Part shown: positions 1-41,111 of the stretch, piece after piece
How the letters are laid out: every line of letters starts with the position of its first letter
Numbering within the stretch: the first letter of the stretch is position 1
Position numbers and translations under genes: made by a program
The notes under the pieces: model-generated
Database searches by the model: none
The model's input: the letters and a program-made list of their open reading frames with translations, nothing else
Told to the model about the DNA's origin: nothing
Source: Elysia chlorotica
Taxonomy: Eukaryota > Mollusca > Gastropoda > Plakobranchidae
DNA: 64,000 nucleotides
Direction: 5' to 3'
Assembly: GCA_003991915.1 (NCBI GenBank)
Contig: RQTK01000321.1
Span: 27,011 to 91,010 of the forward strand

Positions 1-1763
1 GTTTTTTTCGTTTCTTTTTGTCTTGTTTTGTTTCTTAAAACAGTCTTTCAGTACATGTACAATCATGTAAACAGTTTGTCGTTCACGTACATGAATCTTC
101 GACGACCTCAAACTTAAACCGGAACTGCAAACTGTAATTGCTTCTTCAAATTAATCAAAATCATTATTTCCAGACAGGCGAACTGGCTCATGTGATACAT
201 TGTTGATCTCCAGATAGGAAGGTCCGCGGTTTGAATTCCACCATCGCTCATAAAATAATCCGATTTCGTCCTCTACTGATTGGATCGGTGTCAGTTTAAT
301 GTGATAGGCTGAGACAGGAATCTACGTCTTCCCCGTCTCATGTGAAGCAGCTCGTAAAATTGTCAGACGCAAGACGTGGTGTCCACATTATAGACTATAA
401 TTATAATGCTGGCAATGGATCAACGAAAACAACCACAGTGCATTGCGAATCCTGAAGAGCCAGAGCTTTACGGAATTTTACCCATAAATAGTTGTGCTAA
501 GTTACTCCCGTGCGCGATCACGCTTTAAAAGTCTTTGGTGATACTTTCCCAAGTTACTGTAATCCATTCACGTTGCTATATTAAGTCTTGGAGAAAAAGA
601 AAGTTTAAAAACTACAGGAAACAGTCATGTCATTTTGTATAAATTTTTCTTTAATGTTTATATGAGAAAATACATTTTCACGTATTCTATGTATTATATA
701 ATATGGGCATCCTCTGATAACATTACAGTAACTGTTATACATGTTTCTTAAATGAAATGAAGGACAACCATCCAATGAATGAAAGTACAACATTCCAAGT
801 ATTATCACACACACACACACACTATTCAATTTAAGAATGCAATTATATTCTTAAAAGTACCGTATAAAACACTGATTACTTTAATGGATAATGCCCTTTC
901 TTATCATCTTTTATATAACTCAAAGAAAGTTGTGTGCGATGTAAATCTTATCTTTCGACTAAAGGAAGAGTGATAATTATGTAGAATAATATCTTAAGAC
1001 TGGGGTTGTTAAATACACTGTAGTATAAATGCCCTGTCTTTATTTCTTTATCATAATCCTACGAAAGAAAATACATTAATATGTATAAAAATCATGTTTA
1101 ATTTTGTTATAAATTATATAATTTATCTCATGACTATACACAATTCTTCCATTGTGACTCTTTTTTGCCCACAGAATTCCACAACTCCAAAGCCCAATAT
1201 TCCGAATTTTGATCCTTGACTTCAAAGTACATGTACATGAATATTTCAAGATTACAAGGCTAAACCATTAGTAGCTTTTATGAGAATTTAATGTTTAATA
1301 CAGACACAAATTAAAAAAAACAACAACAAACAAACAAACAACATGATATCCAAACTATCACGTTGTGCTAAATTTATTTATAACATGTCCATTTAAATAT
1401 GAGTGGTCACCCGAAGAACTGTCTGATATCTGAATTGGGATGAGAAAAAACACATAGGACAATTAGCCATTTTTTATTCTTTTGTATCCGTTAACAATTA
1501 TATATTTTTTTTAATCTGATAAAACAAATTAATGATGCGAATGTGGAATTTTAGTAAAATTGAAACTTATTTCTCTTCTTAATTTTTTCTCTCCGCTTAT
1601 AATATTTAGTATTAATTTTCATTAAACTAACAAGGAGAATGTATTTCTATCGATTAAAATCAAGGGGTAGGCTTTGCATCCGTTTCAATCAAATTAGTAA
1701 ATTAGCATATTTAACTAATGACTTAAAATAGTATGAAGATATATTCATTTTATAGGTTCAGTT
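1..1763. other. Flank downstream of the glutamate receptor
   Basis: AT-rich. One SINE copy lies near 175-425. Short open frames here have no recognisable homology. An alternative last receptor exon could lie here or beyond, but none is identifiable. Confidence 0.4.
175..425 (+). mobile_element. tRNA-derived SINE copy
   Basis: Diverged copy. After a tRNA-like head with a B-box-like 'ggtttgaattcc', the family body is present: 'ggatcggtgtcagt', 'aatgtgataggctgagacag', 'gtaaaattgtcagacg' and a 'gtccacattatag' end. The same body blocks recur at 14260, 20395, 53712 and 55290. Confidence 0.7.
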
Positions 1764-31672
<29,909 letters not shown>

Positions 31673-32146
31673 CTGGGACAGCAGAAAAAAAAGCGAACAA
31701 TGGGATTGATGATAAGGAGTTGGTTATTTGGAACATAGGGGACCAAGGCGAGTTTCCTTAAGTGATAAAAATGTGGGGGTTAAAGTTATATGGACAATTT
31801 ACCGCACACCTGATTTGAATATTGGAAAGTATCAAAGTAGGGCAATGTGATAAGTGACATCTAGGTCATTGCGAGTAATGGTACAGGATAGGTTTCTCAG
31901 TTCAAATTGTAGAACATGAAGTGATAATAACAAATATTGTGAATGAGAGCGAGAGTAAAAAACGTTTACAAAGAGATAGGCAGTCAACGTTTGCAATAAA
32001 AAAAGGTTTGGAGAAAGTGACCGAGATAGAGAGACGAATTTAGAGGCGAGTTTTCAGGAAGACTAAGAAAAAGATGGATCCACTGCAGTACTAAAATTTA
32101 ACAAAAGAGGGAAAGAAAAAAAAAGAGAGGGGAGGAGAGAGAGAGA

Positions 32147-32147
32147 A

Positions 32148-32216
<69 letters not shown>

Positions 32217-32275
32217 AGGGAGGGGGAGATAGTGATGGATATAGGGGGTAGAGAGAGAGAGAGAGAGAGAGAGAG
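32147..32275. repeat. (GA)n repeat
   Basis: Two GA tracts separated by a GGGGGA-rich spacer. Confidence 0.95.
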
Positions 32276-32307
32276 CTAGAGATAAGAACTTGCAAGGAAC
32301 AAAAATA

Positions 32308-32738
32308 CAGTGCACACCTGATAATTCAACATTACATTGTACATGGACCAGAACTTTCATGTCGAATTAAGGGAAAGTCAAATTAGAAGATCTTACTATA
32401 TAGTATTTTATGAGAGTTCCAAAGCCTGAGAAGCTTGGTTGTGGGTCTAGATAGGAATCTACACAGTGGCGTTCTATGGAAATCAAATATTGGTTTCCCT
32501 TGTCTGTACAAAGTTACATTTTGCAAGGTTATCTACAAGTTTAATACAGTCAAAGCCCCCTGCTTGTTCGTATGAAAAATTAGCATTGGATTGGAATCAT
32601 GTCGAATTAAAAGAAATGCAGTAAATTGCCAAATGAAGCAAAGGTATACAAGAAGCAATTAGATGAGATTTTAAAGTATGCCCAATTAAGAGAAATTTCT
32701 AATTATCAGACTGATCTCGAATTAAGTCGAGTGCACTA
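32308..32738. mobile_element. pogo/Tigger-like MITE, copy 1
   Basis: Left end CAGTGCAC preceded by TA. Right end GTGCACTA followed by TA. Both ends continue into similar words (gataattc, gaattaag). The ~430 bp interior has no transposase. TA target sites and a CAGTG start fit the Tc1/mariner-pogo group. Confidence 0.55.
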
Positions 32739-33023
32739 TAATAACATTGGAGAGCACAGCAAAGCTTTTTATTTTAACAAGAGACTCAAGATTGCTTTTT
32801 ATAGAAGAAGTTACAGAATTGATCAAAAGCAATACAAAGCCCTTTGAAATTTAATGTCTACAATATACATGTACATTTAACCGTCAAAAAATGATATACA
32901 AACGTTCATTTTTAAATCTATGAACAACAAAGAACAATATTTGTATTTTGATTGAATGTCACATATGCTTGTAGTTAAACAATTTTTACCAAGTACTTTT
33001 CTAAACCTTTTTCATTGTCACTG

Positions 33024-33120
33024 AAGCTATGAATATTCACATTTTATCCACACCTTCCAGCAGTGTGTTTTGATCAACTGAAGCTATGAATATTCATATT
33101 TTATCCACACCTTCCAGCAT
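33024..33120. repeat. Tandem duplicate of about 41 bp
   Basis: 'tgaagctatgaatattca' then 'attttatccacaccttccag' occurs twice, 54 bp apart, with one base difference in the core. Confidence 0.9.
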
Positions 33121-33227
33121 GTGTCTTCTTTATACATGTACTGAACTAAATACATGTAAAACATTTACGAATATTAAAATTTCAAATGTTTGAAAGTGTC
33201 TCACCTTGTAGGTGAACAGAAAGTTAA

Positions 33228-33472
33228 CCACTTGAGTGTGTAGAGGTCGAATTCAACCCCTATTTTGGGGGCAATAATACAAATGTATATGTCCATTTGT
33301 GCGAATACTGAACGGCTGTCCATTTTCATTCACTGGTTTAAGTAATTTTCAACTGTGCCACTTTCAGAACATAATTCATTGAAGTTTATTTAATAAGACA
33401 TGTCAAATTCATGGACATTTATATGCTCTGTGGGTACATCATTTCTAAAAATATATCTGAACACTCAAGTGG
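33228..33472. mobile_element. piggyBac-like MITE, 245 bp
   Basis: 12-bp inverted ends CCACTTGAGTGT / ACACTCAAGTGG. TTAA precedes the left end and CTAA follows the right, a one-base-decayed TTAA duplication typical of piggyBac-type insertions. No coding capacity. Confidence 0.6.
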
Positions 33473-33955
33473 CTAAAGACTTAGTATTTATTCTTCTATT
33501 TTATTCACGTGGCAATAACCTGGCATATATATTTAGACCTCAGATCTAGCTTTGAATGTATGGAAAGAGAAATGGCTAAATTTCTTCGTCAAGAAGATCA
33601 TCTGAAGCCTTAAAAAAATGAAGCTGCGTAATATGATTCATCTGCAATTATAATACATAAATTACAACCACAGTAGAGTGTCGTTACAACATGTCCAAGT
33701 TAAGTCATGCTGCAAATTATACAAAGTAAGAAATGCCCAAATCAGCTAATTCTGATTCTAAAAAAACAACAACAAACAAACAAAAAACAAAACAAAAAGA
33801 AGCTGCATTTGTTTTATGAAGTCTTTGAAAGTTCTGTACTGAAACACACAGAGTTTCACAACAGCCACACTGCAGTACTTCTGCAGTCTGTTTTTCATAA
33901 TTAAGTTTTAATTTAAGGCATCAAACGAATACTTCTTTGAACATTTTTTGAAGAA

Positions 33956-34122
33956 TCAGTCGCTTTTCTTGAACGCTACAGCAGCACTGACTTTATGGAT
34001 GGATGTGGTGAAAGATTTCAATCTCACTTCCTCGGAGTTGTAGACGAAATGAGGCGTAGTCTCTCCCCAGGTTGTTGGCACTTCTAGCCCTTTGTCCGTG
34101 TAGACCAATACATCAAAACAGC
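33956..34122 (-). CDS. MAD2L1: MAD2L1 exon 5 (safety belt, stop TGA)
   Basis: 167 bp. Encodes CFDVLVYTDKGLEVPTTWGE then the NSEEVRLKSFTTSIHKV block and AFKKSD, then TGA. The acceptor is tttcag. Confidence 0.96.
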
Positions 34123-37100
34123 CTGAAACAGAGGCGACATTTTTAGCAAACAAGATTGGTTTACTATAATATCTTTTTTAAACTTATTTTGTTTTAAATA
34201 ATTATTTTCATAACTAGTAGTACAGTGTATACAGAATTGTTATTTTTTTAACTGAAGATCTTGCAGAAACTATGCGGCATAGAATATTGAATCAAAAAGG
34301 TAACACTTTAACAAAATTTTACTGAAATGGCCTGCCACCCTTTTAAAAACATTTTTATTACTGAAAATCCGTAAATTTACGAAAAATTGGCATCACTAAG
34401 ACATAGGTTACTTATTATAGATTTAAAGACAAATCAGCAATTATGCTGAACAAACTTAAAAAAAACCCACATGATTTTGTAACAATTAACATATTTCCTG
34501 AAATTTATGCGTAGCAAAGTTATAATTTCAAATTCTCTTAGCTCATTCTGTTAGAATAATAGAAAGAATGGATGGTACCGTTCAGTTGACCATGGGTGAG
34601 CTTACTAATACAAACAAGCATCATTAAAAAAAAAAAAAAATGGAACCACCCCACCATAAATTTATTCTCTGTCCTGGCTCCCATTAAATTCAAAGCACAA
34701 CAATAACCTTGACATTCATAAATTACTATGTCTAATTTGAATTTATAATCCTTATAACAGTTGGCATTTTTTAAAACTCAGAATTCAAATTGCTTGGGAT
34801 TGGACCGAAACTTCAAATTAATAGGATTCTATTTAGAGAAGATCACACACATGATGTATAAACAGGGAAGACTAAATTACGAGTTTGGCTATAAAGTAAC
34901 TAATCGTCTTGAAAAATTTGATCTATGAGAAATCCTAATAAGTGTAGTTCACTTTTTGAGTTATCCACTGCAATAATTGGAAACAATTACAAGTTCATGT
35001 AACTATGATTTATTCAAAGGAAGCTGAAGTTTACAAAGTGTGAACCTATTAGAAACAAATTATTTTTTATGTAATGCATTAAGCTATAAACACTTGTGCA
35101 CATCCACATTGTAAAAACACATATAAATAAAACATGCTAACAGTATGTATGTATTAATAATGTATAGACTTAGCATGAACTTGAAGGAATCAACACAAAG
35201 ATTTTCATCTGTAGTTATATATATATTTCCAATTTTATGACGCAAGTTTTTAGTGAAAAAAAAAAAGAGGGAAATTTCGAATTATCTTTTAGACACAACC
35301 ACCTGAGTTTTCTTTGAGAAAAAAAAATTGTTTATTGGGTTGGAAACATGTCAAAAAAAAAAAAAGAAGAAAAATGAAGCAGTAAATCAGCAAACTTAAC
35401 AAAATATGCAAATAGGAATTAAGAGATCTATTCCTGACTTTTTAAGTATGTCCAATTAAGGGAAACTACAAATTATCACATGTTAAAGTAGAGTGCACTG
35501 TATTTATTGAAATCTTAGAAACAAACTGACATACTTGACAGAAACCGCTACTAATTATGTTTGGACTGGAGTTAAAATCCAATTTTTTTTTTTACAGAAA
35601 AAATTCAACTCAACTACCAAGATATCTGAGACAAAAGTAGATTTCACTTACATGTCTTGTCAAGAAGTGGCAGGAAAGTCACTGAGGCTGTGATCTGTCT
35701 TATAACAGACCTCATATCATCTTGGATTTGTTTGATGGAAACCTCTCGTTTTCTACAAAAAAAAAAAAAAAAATACATTTTCAACGAGACACACCCTATT
35801 ATTGCTTTCTTTCTCAGGAGGAAAAAAATGTGAAAAAAAAAAACAAAAAAGGTTCAGGAAACGTTAATTGATTAGCAGCAACTCATAACATAAAAGGGTA
35901 AAGCTGAATAACAGTGCAATGATCAAATTTAAGACTCACCAGACACTATAATAAAGCGCTATAGATGTACACTCGTCACTGGTAATAATAGTAAATACCT
36001 ACCAAAAGATTTCATCTGACAACAATCTTAACAAATGTCTATTATAAAATTTCATACTAAAGGTAAGAAAGATTGCTATTTGCACACAAAACAAATATTA
36101 TCCTTTGCTAAATCTCAATTCCTCTGACTTTGTCATGCAATATCTCTTTTCTGATGGATAAATATCTAGTTGTTCCCATTCTTTATAGCAAAATAGTCTA
36201 ATATCCTTTCAAATAAAAATCTAATCATTTGTCTTTCTAACCTTCGTAATACCCCCCCCCCCCCCCTTTTCTACTTTGCTCTGTCTCCTAGCCTCTTGCT
36301 TCTTTCCCAATTTCCAACTCTACCAGCTGTATTTTTTGCTTTTGATCAGGAGAAGGTCTACCCTTTCAAAATACATGTATACTGTTAGACGGGCCAAGTT
36401 GTTACTGTTGTATTCAACAAGATAAAAGCAAAGCCTCCACAACATGTTGGCCACCTTTCCGCAACAGCAAATTATGGCATTTCTCCACCACATGTAATGT
36501 AGTTTTATGAGAGAAAGAGAAACAGGAGAAAATTAGAAGGGAATACTTACGTATCTTTGTCGACAGTCTTGTCAGACTCAATATCAAACTGCCATCTCTC
36601 TACCACAACATTTGTTCCAACTTCCTTTATCACGATCACCAGCTTTTCAATAGACATGTCCATGAGCCAAGCTTTAGAAGAAAGAAAATATAATAATTTA
36701 AACAAATTATATACATGTATTTTCATACAACATACCCTGAATAATCTAAAAGATTTTTTTAAAATAATTAAACCTAACCCTAGAACAATGTACCCTGAAC
36801 AATCTAAAAATGATTTAATAGAATTGAACCCAATCCAATGATGTACAAACAATTCTGCGGCTCTAAGACACCATAATTTTGTTTTAATTATTGAAGCATG
36901 ATTATTACAATGTACACTTTGTATACAGTGGAATCCACTCACAATAAACTTCTTGAAGACAGCCTAACAATTTATTTTATCCCTACGTTTATATTAAAGA
37001 TTGATAGTAATAACATTATTTAAAAAAAAGGGAATTGGTACCCCAGAAGCAGTTTATATAATTATAAAGCCATAATTTATCTTAACCAGATTACACTGTA

Positions 37101-38869
37101 CATTTTTTAAAAAGTTATCACTAAACTATTTTAAACATCAAGTTTCAACTGGGATATAAAAAAGCCAATTTTTAACAATTGTGCCGAAGGAGTGGAAATG
37201 TATGTACGGCAGATCAATTCACTCATGGTCACATAAAAACGAATGTAATTCAGACTGAACCCTAACCCACTAAAGGAACCAATTAAGTTTTGATGAAAAC
37301 ACCTACGAAGTAGAGGGAAGCACTTGCAATCCTAGTATTCATTGGTTGTTGAGGCACCAGAAGCAAGAAAAAACAAATTGCTCCACTAAATCACAATGCC
37401 CCAGCAAAATTTGAGTATAGAGAGTGAGGATGGACGTTGTGCGTTTGACCCTTTGAGCAGGTACAGAAGCACTTGGTTGTTTGCATATGAACATGTAAGG
37501 ATGGATGGGGTAAGAGGTCTTTTTTTTTAATACCACAGAGAGACATGGAAGACATTCCACACATCCTCTAAAATCTGTTTTCATCCACTTAACTTTTAAA
37601 AAGGACACCAGAGCCCGAAATTTCCCTTTATCCAAGACACCTAGTTGAACACTTTTGTTGCAGTGACTTTGAACAGAACAGAGGCCACTGTACTGTGACA
37701 CACGCGGTACATGTGGCCAGCTCTAGGGTGATACTAATCAAAAGGTCTGCGATCCATGAAGGATGAAAAAAAATTTCAGTTTTAAATGCGAAAACTCCTA
37801 TACTTCACGCCCACTGCCCAACGAAAGAAGTCTTGTACTCTTAAACCATTAAAACTGTCAGACATGCACTAGATCATAAGATGTAAGGCTACATATGGAT
37901 CTGCATATCCATCAAAGATAGGGCAAAGAAAGTACAGTGGCTTGATAACAGATGTATATACGCTGAATGTTCTTTGAGCTTCTGGGTGAGCGATTTACTT
38001 GATTTGGACCTTGACAAAGCAGGTTAGACAGACCTTAATTCGTTATGTACCTCTACTTCACAAATGTTTAGGCAGGTTTGCTCAAAACCTGGGCACCATT
38101 GGCTTAAATATCATGAATCCAAATCTTTAAGAAGACGCCACCGTGCAGTTGTCCAAGAAGTTAAGGAAGGGACGAAAGAGCTTCAAGGGCTTGTTGATCT
38201 CCTTCCAGTTTTTGACTTGTGCTTGCAGCTAATTTGAGCCCCAGATATTCTTTGCCATAGAGCTTAGACTCTAACCAGACTGGACAATTTACAATCGGAA
38301 GAGCGACAAGCTATAAATATATGTCGATATCAATGCATCAATGAGAAGATGCAATCAGATACATTCATGTTAACAAAACTGCCACACCCCTAAACGCCTG
38401 CAGTGCCAGCACTTGCCAGGCCGCATCAATGTTAAAATGTTCTGATTGACTGCATCTAGCAAGTTGGGGTTTTTAAAGTACTGTGACTTTACTTGGTAAC
38501 AACTTACAGTCTAACTTGACATACAATTAAGGTTTTAAATTTATAACAAGTACAAGTTGACATACTTTTAACCTGTGATATTATCTCATCAAAGAATTTC
38601 TGCAGCTCTTTATTGGAGGTCACTAGCATGGTCAGACCCCATTGCTGAGTGTGTGTGAAACTCTCTGGTGGATACAGGCCCCGTTGATACAAGATGCTAT
38701 TCAGCCCATAATCTGTCAAAGATAAAAATTAAAATGAATGCAGTTAGGCTACCCCATAAATAGATATATCTCACTCTTAGATCTAGTCTTTTCTACTTAA
38801 ACGTTGTTTAAATCTAGTTTATATGGGTAGAATGCATCAGCGAGACATAGTTTACGTCTCGTCATAGCA

Positions 38870-38923
<54 letters not shown>

Positions 38924-39154
38924 GGCTTACGACGAGACGTAAGTTACGTCATGTTTGTGCATTCTACCCTAGATCTAATGATGAGAGAATAAAATGCACT
39001 TTTGCAGATCTAGAGTTTAGATTTAAATTTATAATCTCCAGAATAATGTGTTTGCAAAACTAAATCCATGGTAGCACGCAATCTTACGGAAGAACTCTGC
39101 AACAAGGTTTGTGGAGCCTGAGAGCGTAATACAATTACTTGTGGACGTCGCCAT
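33956..39154 (-). CDS. MAD2L1: MAD2L1, mitotic spindle assembly checkpoint HORMA protein, 5 exons, 200 aa
   Basis: Complete gene. MAD2 binds MAD1 at unattached kinetochores and inhibits CDC20, holding the APC/C off until chromosomes are attached. Joined exons total 603 bp (200 codons plus stop), against 205 residues in human. Recognised blocks: ITLSGSTNLVAEFF, YGLNSILYQRGLYPPESF, WGLTMLVTSNKEL, LVIVIKEVG...ERWQFDIESDK, the dimer-interface stretch MRSVIRQITASVTFLPLL, and the mobile safety-belt end NSEEVRLKSFTTSIHKV. The human phospho-sites Ser170 and Ser178 have Ser counterparts. All phases agree and all sites are GT-AG. The ATG is set by alignment: the frame stays open upstream but shows no homology. 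A possible polyadenylation hexamer (ATTAAA, 33912-33907) follows the stop by about 44 bases. Confidence 0.97.
35268..35500. mobile_element. pogo/Tigger-like MITE, copy 2 (right part)
   Basis: Aligns with 32583-32738 ('gcagtaaat', 'aagtatgtccaattaag', 'gagtgcactg') and ends GTGCACTG followed by TA. The left end is not recognised. It lies in a MAD2L1 intron. Confidence 0.5.
35652..35752 (-). CDS. MAD2L1: MAD2L1 exon 4
   Basis: 101 bp. Encodes KREVSIKQIQDDMRSVIRQI then TASVTFLPLLDKT. The acceptor is ttgtag and the donor GTAAGT. Confidence 0.95.
36551..36671 (-). CDS. MAD2L1: MAD2L1 exon 3
   Basis: 121 bp. Encodes (T)WLMDMSIEKLVIVIKEVGT to ERWQFDIESDKTVDKD plus two bases. The donor is GTAAGT. 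Confidence 0.95.
38566..38712 (-). CDS. MAD2L1: MAD2L1 exon 2
   Basis: 147 bp. Encodes (H)YGLNSILYQRGLYPPESFT to DEIISQVK. The acceptor is tgacag. The donor GTATGT leaves one base of the next codon. Confidence 0.95.
38825..38969. mobile_element. Foldback MITE with AAT repeat at its tip
   Basis: Arms of about 45 bp start GGGTAGAATGCA and end TGCATTCTACCC, and both contain ACGTCTCGTC in inverse orientation. The loop is a pure (AAT)n tract of about 60 bp. It lies in MAD2L1 intron 1, between exons 39088 and 38712. Confidence 0.75.
39088..39154 (-). CDS. MAD2L1: MAD2L1 exon 1
   Basis: 67 bp. Encodes MATSTSNCITLSGSTNLVAE then FF plus one base. The donor is GTAAGA. The ATG lies in GAAAATGGCGACG, which resembles a YY1/TISU-type initiator. 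Confidence 0.95.
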
Positions 39155-39170
39155 TTTCAATTCGAACAAC
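39140..39170 (-). promoter_or_regulatory. YY1/TISU-like element over the MAD2L1 start codon
   Basis: On the minus strand the start codon sits in GAAAATGGCGACG. This overlaps the YY1 core AANATGGCG and resembles the TISU initiator found in genes with very short 5' UTRs. If real, transcription starts within a few tens of bases upstream. It is a motif match only. Confidence 0.35.
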
Positions 39171-39919
39171 CCGCGGCTACATGAAAAAGTATGATCTTCT
39201 GACCCTGAGTTCTCATGAACAACATTGAACAGTGGACTGGAAAGAAACAAGAGGACTTTGATACTTAATCGTATTTTTTACGGATTTGAGGTGATAAGCA
39301 ACATGAAATTAACTATTTTGTTCTATATTCTTCTTATTTTCGATGAAGATACAACAAAGCAGTTCTAAGCAGACCAAAAACAAAAAAAGAGATTGTTTAA
39401 AATATAGCGTATATAATTGACATTATCTATCTAACCCCCACACAAGCAGTCAGACAAATTTGTTATTCTATTTTGGTTTTCCTATTTTTTTCCCCTTTTC
39501 CTTCATAGGCCTATAATTATTTCATTTCTCCATACCCGCGTTCTCTTAAAAAAAACAAACAAACAACCAATGCTATGGTTTATTAAGAAAATTGCAACAA
39601 GTGAATCTAATTCTTTAGTTATTTGAACTATAATAATTTACCATATAAAAGCAAGGATTGTGTAATTCTCTGTACGACCACTATAGTGACCCCTGCAATA
39701 TCGACATCGCTAACCTATAATAATAACATCAATTATTAAAGCGCTGTTTTGATTTAAATCTTGCAATGAAGTATAACGCCGTTTCTTCAGCAGTTTGCGA
39801 GAGTGCTTAGGCCCTCCCTGCCACACACACACACACATACAAGTTTAATTATTTAAAACGTTACAATCCCAAATTGATTCAAAAATTGAATACAAAACTA
39901 AGAACGAAAACGACAACAA

Positions 39920-39932
39920 TAACAACAAAAAT

Positions 39933-40021
<89 letters not shown>

Positions 40022-40028
40022 CGACAAC
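39920..40028. repeat. (AAC)n repeat
   Basis: About 35 units in the divergent intergenic region. Confidence 0.96.
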
Positions 40029-40181
40029 AAACAATCTACCACACAACATTGAATACCCCCCCCCTCCAAAAAAGCAACAACACACACAAAACAAAACAAC
40101 AACTCAATCACACACAAACGATATGATTTTGATGTCACAACGGCAGGAGTTGTCAGGACTTAATCCTTTCAAATTTAATTT

Positions 40182-40240
40182 TTAAGATAAGATAAACTTT
40201 TATTCACCCACAAGGGACATTTTGATTGGATCCGATATAC
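40182..40240 (-). mobile_element. LINE 3'-tail-like fragment
   Basis: 'aagataagataaacttttat' then 'tcacccacaagggac'. Read on the minus strand this ends in TTATCTTATCTT, a tail form common in CR1/L2-type LINEs of invertebrates. No coding part remains. Confidence 0.4.
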
Positions 40241-40419
40241 CATTAACAACAGGAAACACATTAATGAAGCATCGATAATCGCATATCATCTCTCCCTTTT
40301 CCTCCTCTTCTACAATTTGGTTTATATGGTTCTAGAAAGTGTAACAGAGACAGGAACAAAGGAGTTTTTTGTATACCTCTCCGTTCTTGAGGGGATTGCA
40401 AGATCTAATAATACTCTGA

Positions 40420-40423
<4 letters not shown>

Positions 40424-40502
<79 letters not shown>
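40424..40502. repeat. (GA)n repeat
   Basis: About 37 GA units with one interruption, upstream of the twin-BTB gene. Confidence 0.95.
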
Positions 40503-41066
40503 CGACTCCGTACTGTTGGGAAGCATCATGCGTATAACTAGAATTTCGCGAAAACAAAACTTCCACCACCTACCGCATAGAAACGTTGTTGTTAGCAGTT
40601 AGATCTATCCGCTGGATGTCAATAATGACAATGGATAACAGGATACAGTGTTTTCACAAACTTGCTCTTTATTACATAGATTTCTAGATCTACATCATTA
40701 GATCTAGATCTAGTTCTTGTACTTTGATCAAGATCTAAAAATCCAGAGAGGAGTTGTTTTCTTCTCATTCAAGAGAGGATACAATTAACCCATTATAAAA
40801 AAAAAGAAATACTAGATCTAGATATTTAAGACAATCCTGAATCCAAACTGACACCTGGTTGGAATCTAGGCTTGATTATGCCATGGACAAAGTGTTGTCA
40901 GTCTGATTCACGATGATTTTTTAGTGAAAGATTGCAATTTTTACATACCACATCTAAATTAGATTATAATCTAATCAAGATCACACCGTTTAGATTTAGA
41001 TAACAGATCGACAACGCATAAGAAAGTTAAATAAATTGTGGGCATATTTCCCACTAACTCCCACCT

Positions 41067-41111
41067 ATGGCTGGTATGGTTGAAGAGACTGCTTTTCACG
41101 GCACCTGGAAG
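41067..41111 (+). CDS. Twin-BTB gene exon 1
   Basis: Encodes MAGMVEETAFHGTWK. The ATG is followed by G, and an in-frame TAA lies at 41055-41057. The donor is GTAAAC. Confidence 0.85.

Larger units (their letters stand above)
39155..41066. other. Divergent intergenic region between MAD2L1 and the twin-BTB gene
   Basis: About 1.9 kb separates the start codons of two genes transcribed away from each other. It holds an AAC repeat, a LINE-tail-like piece and a GA repeat. No TATA box or long open frame is convincing. Both promoters and the 5' UTRs must lie here. Confidence 0.6.

Noticed and set aside
32626-32847. 73-residue plus-strand open frame
   Set aside because: It lies mostly inside the pogo-like MITE and has no recognisable domain.
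36921-37691. Possible further pogo-type element (cagtggaatccact ... gaggccactgta)
   Set aside because: The ends match too weakly and the TA duplications are not clear.
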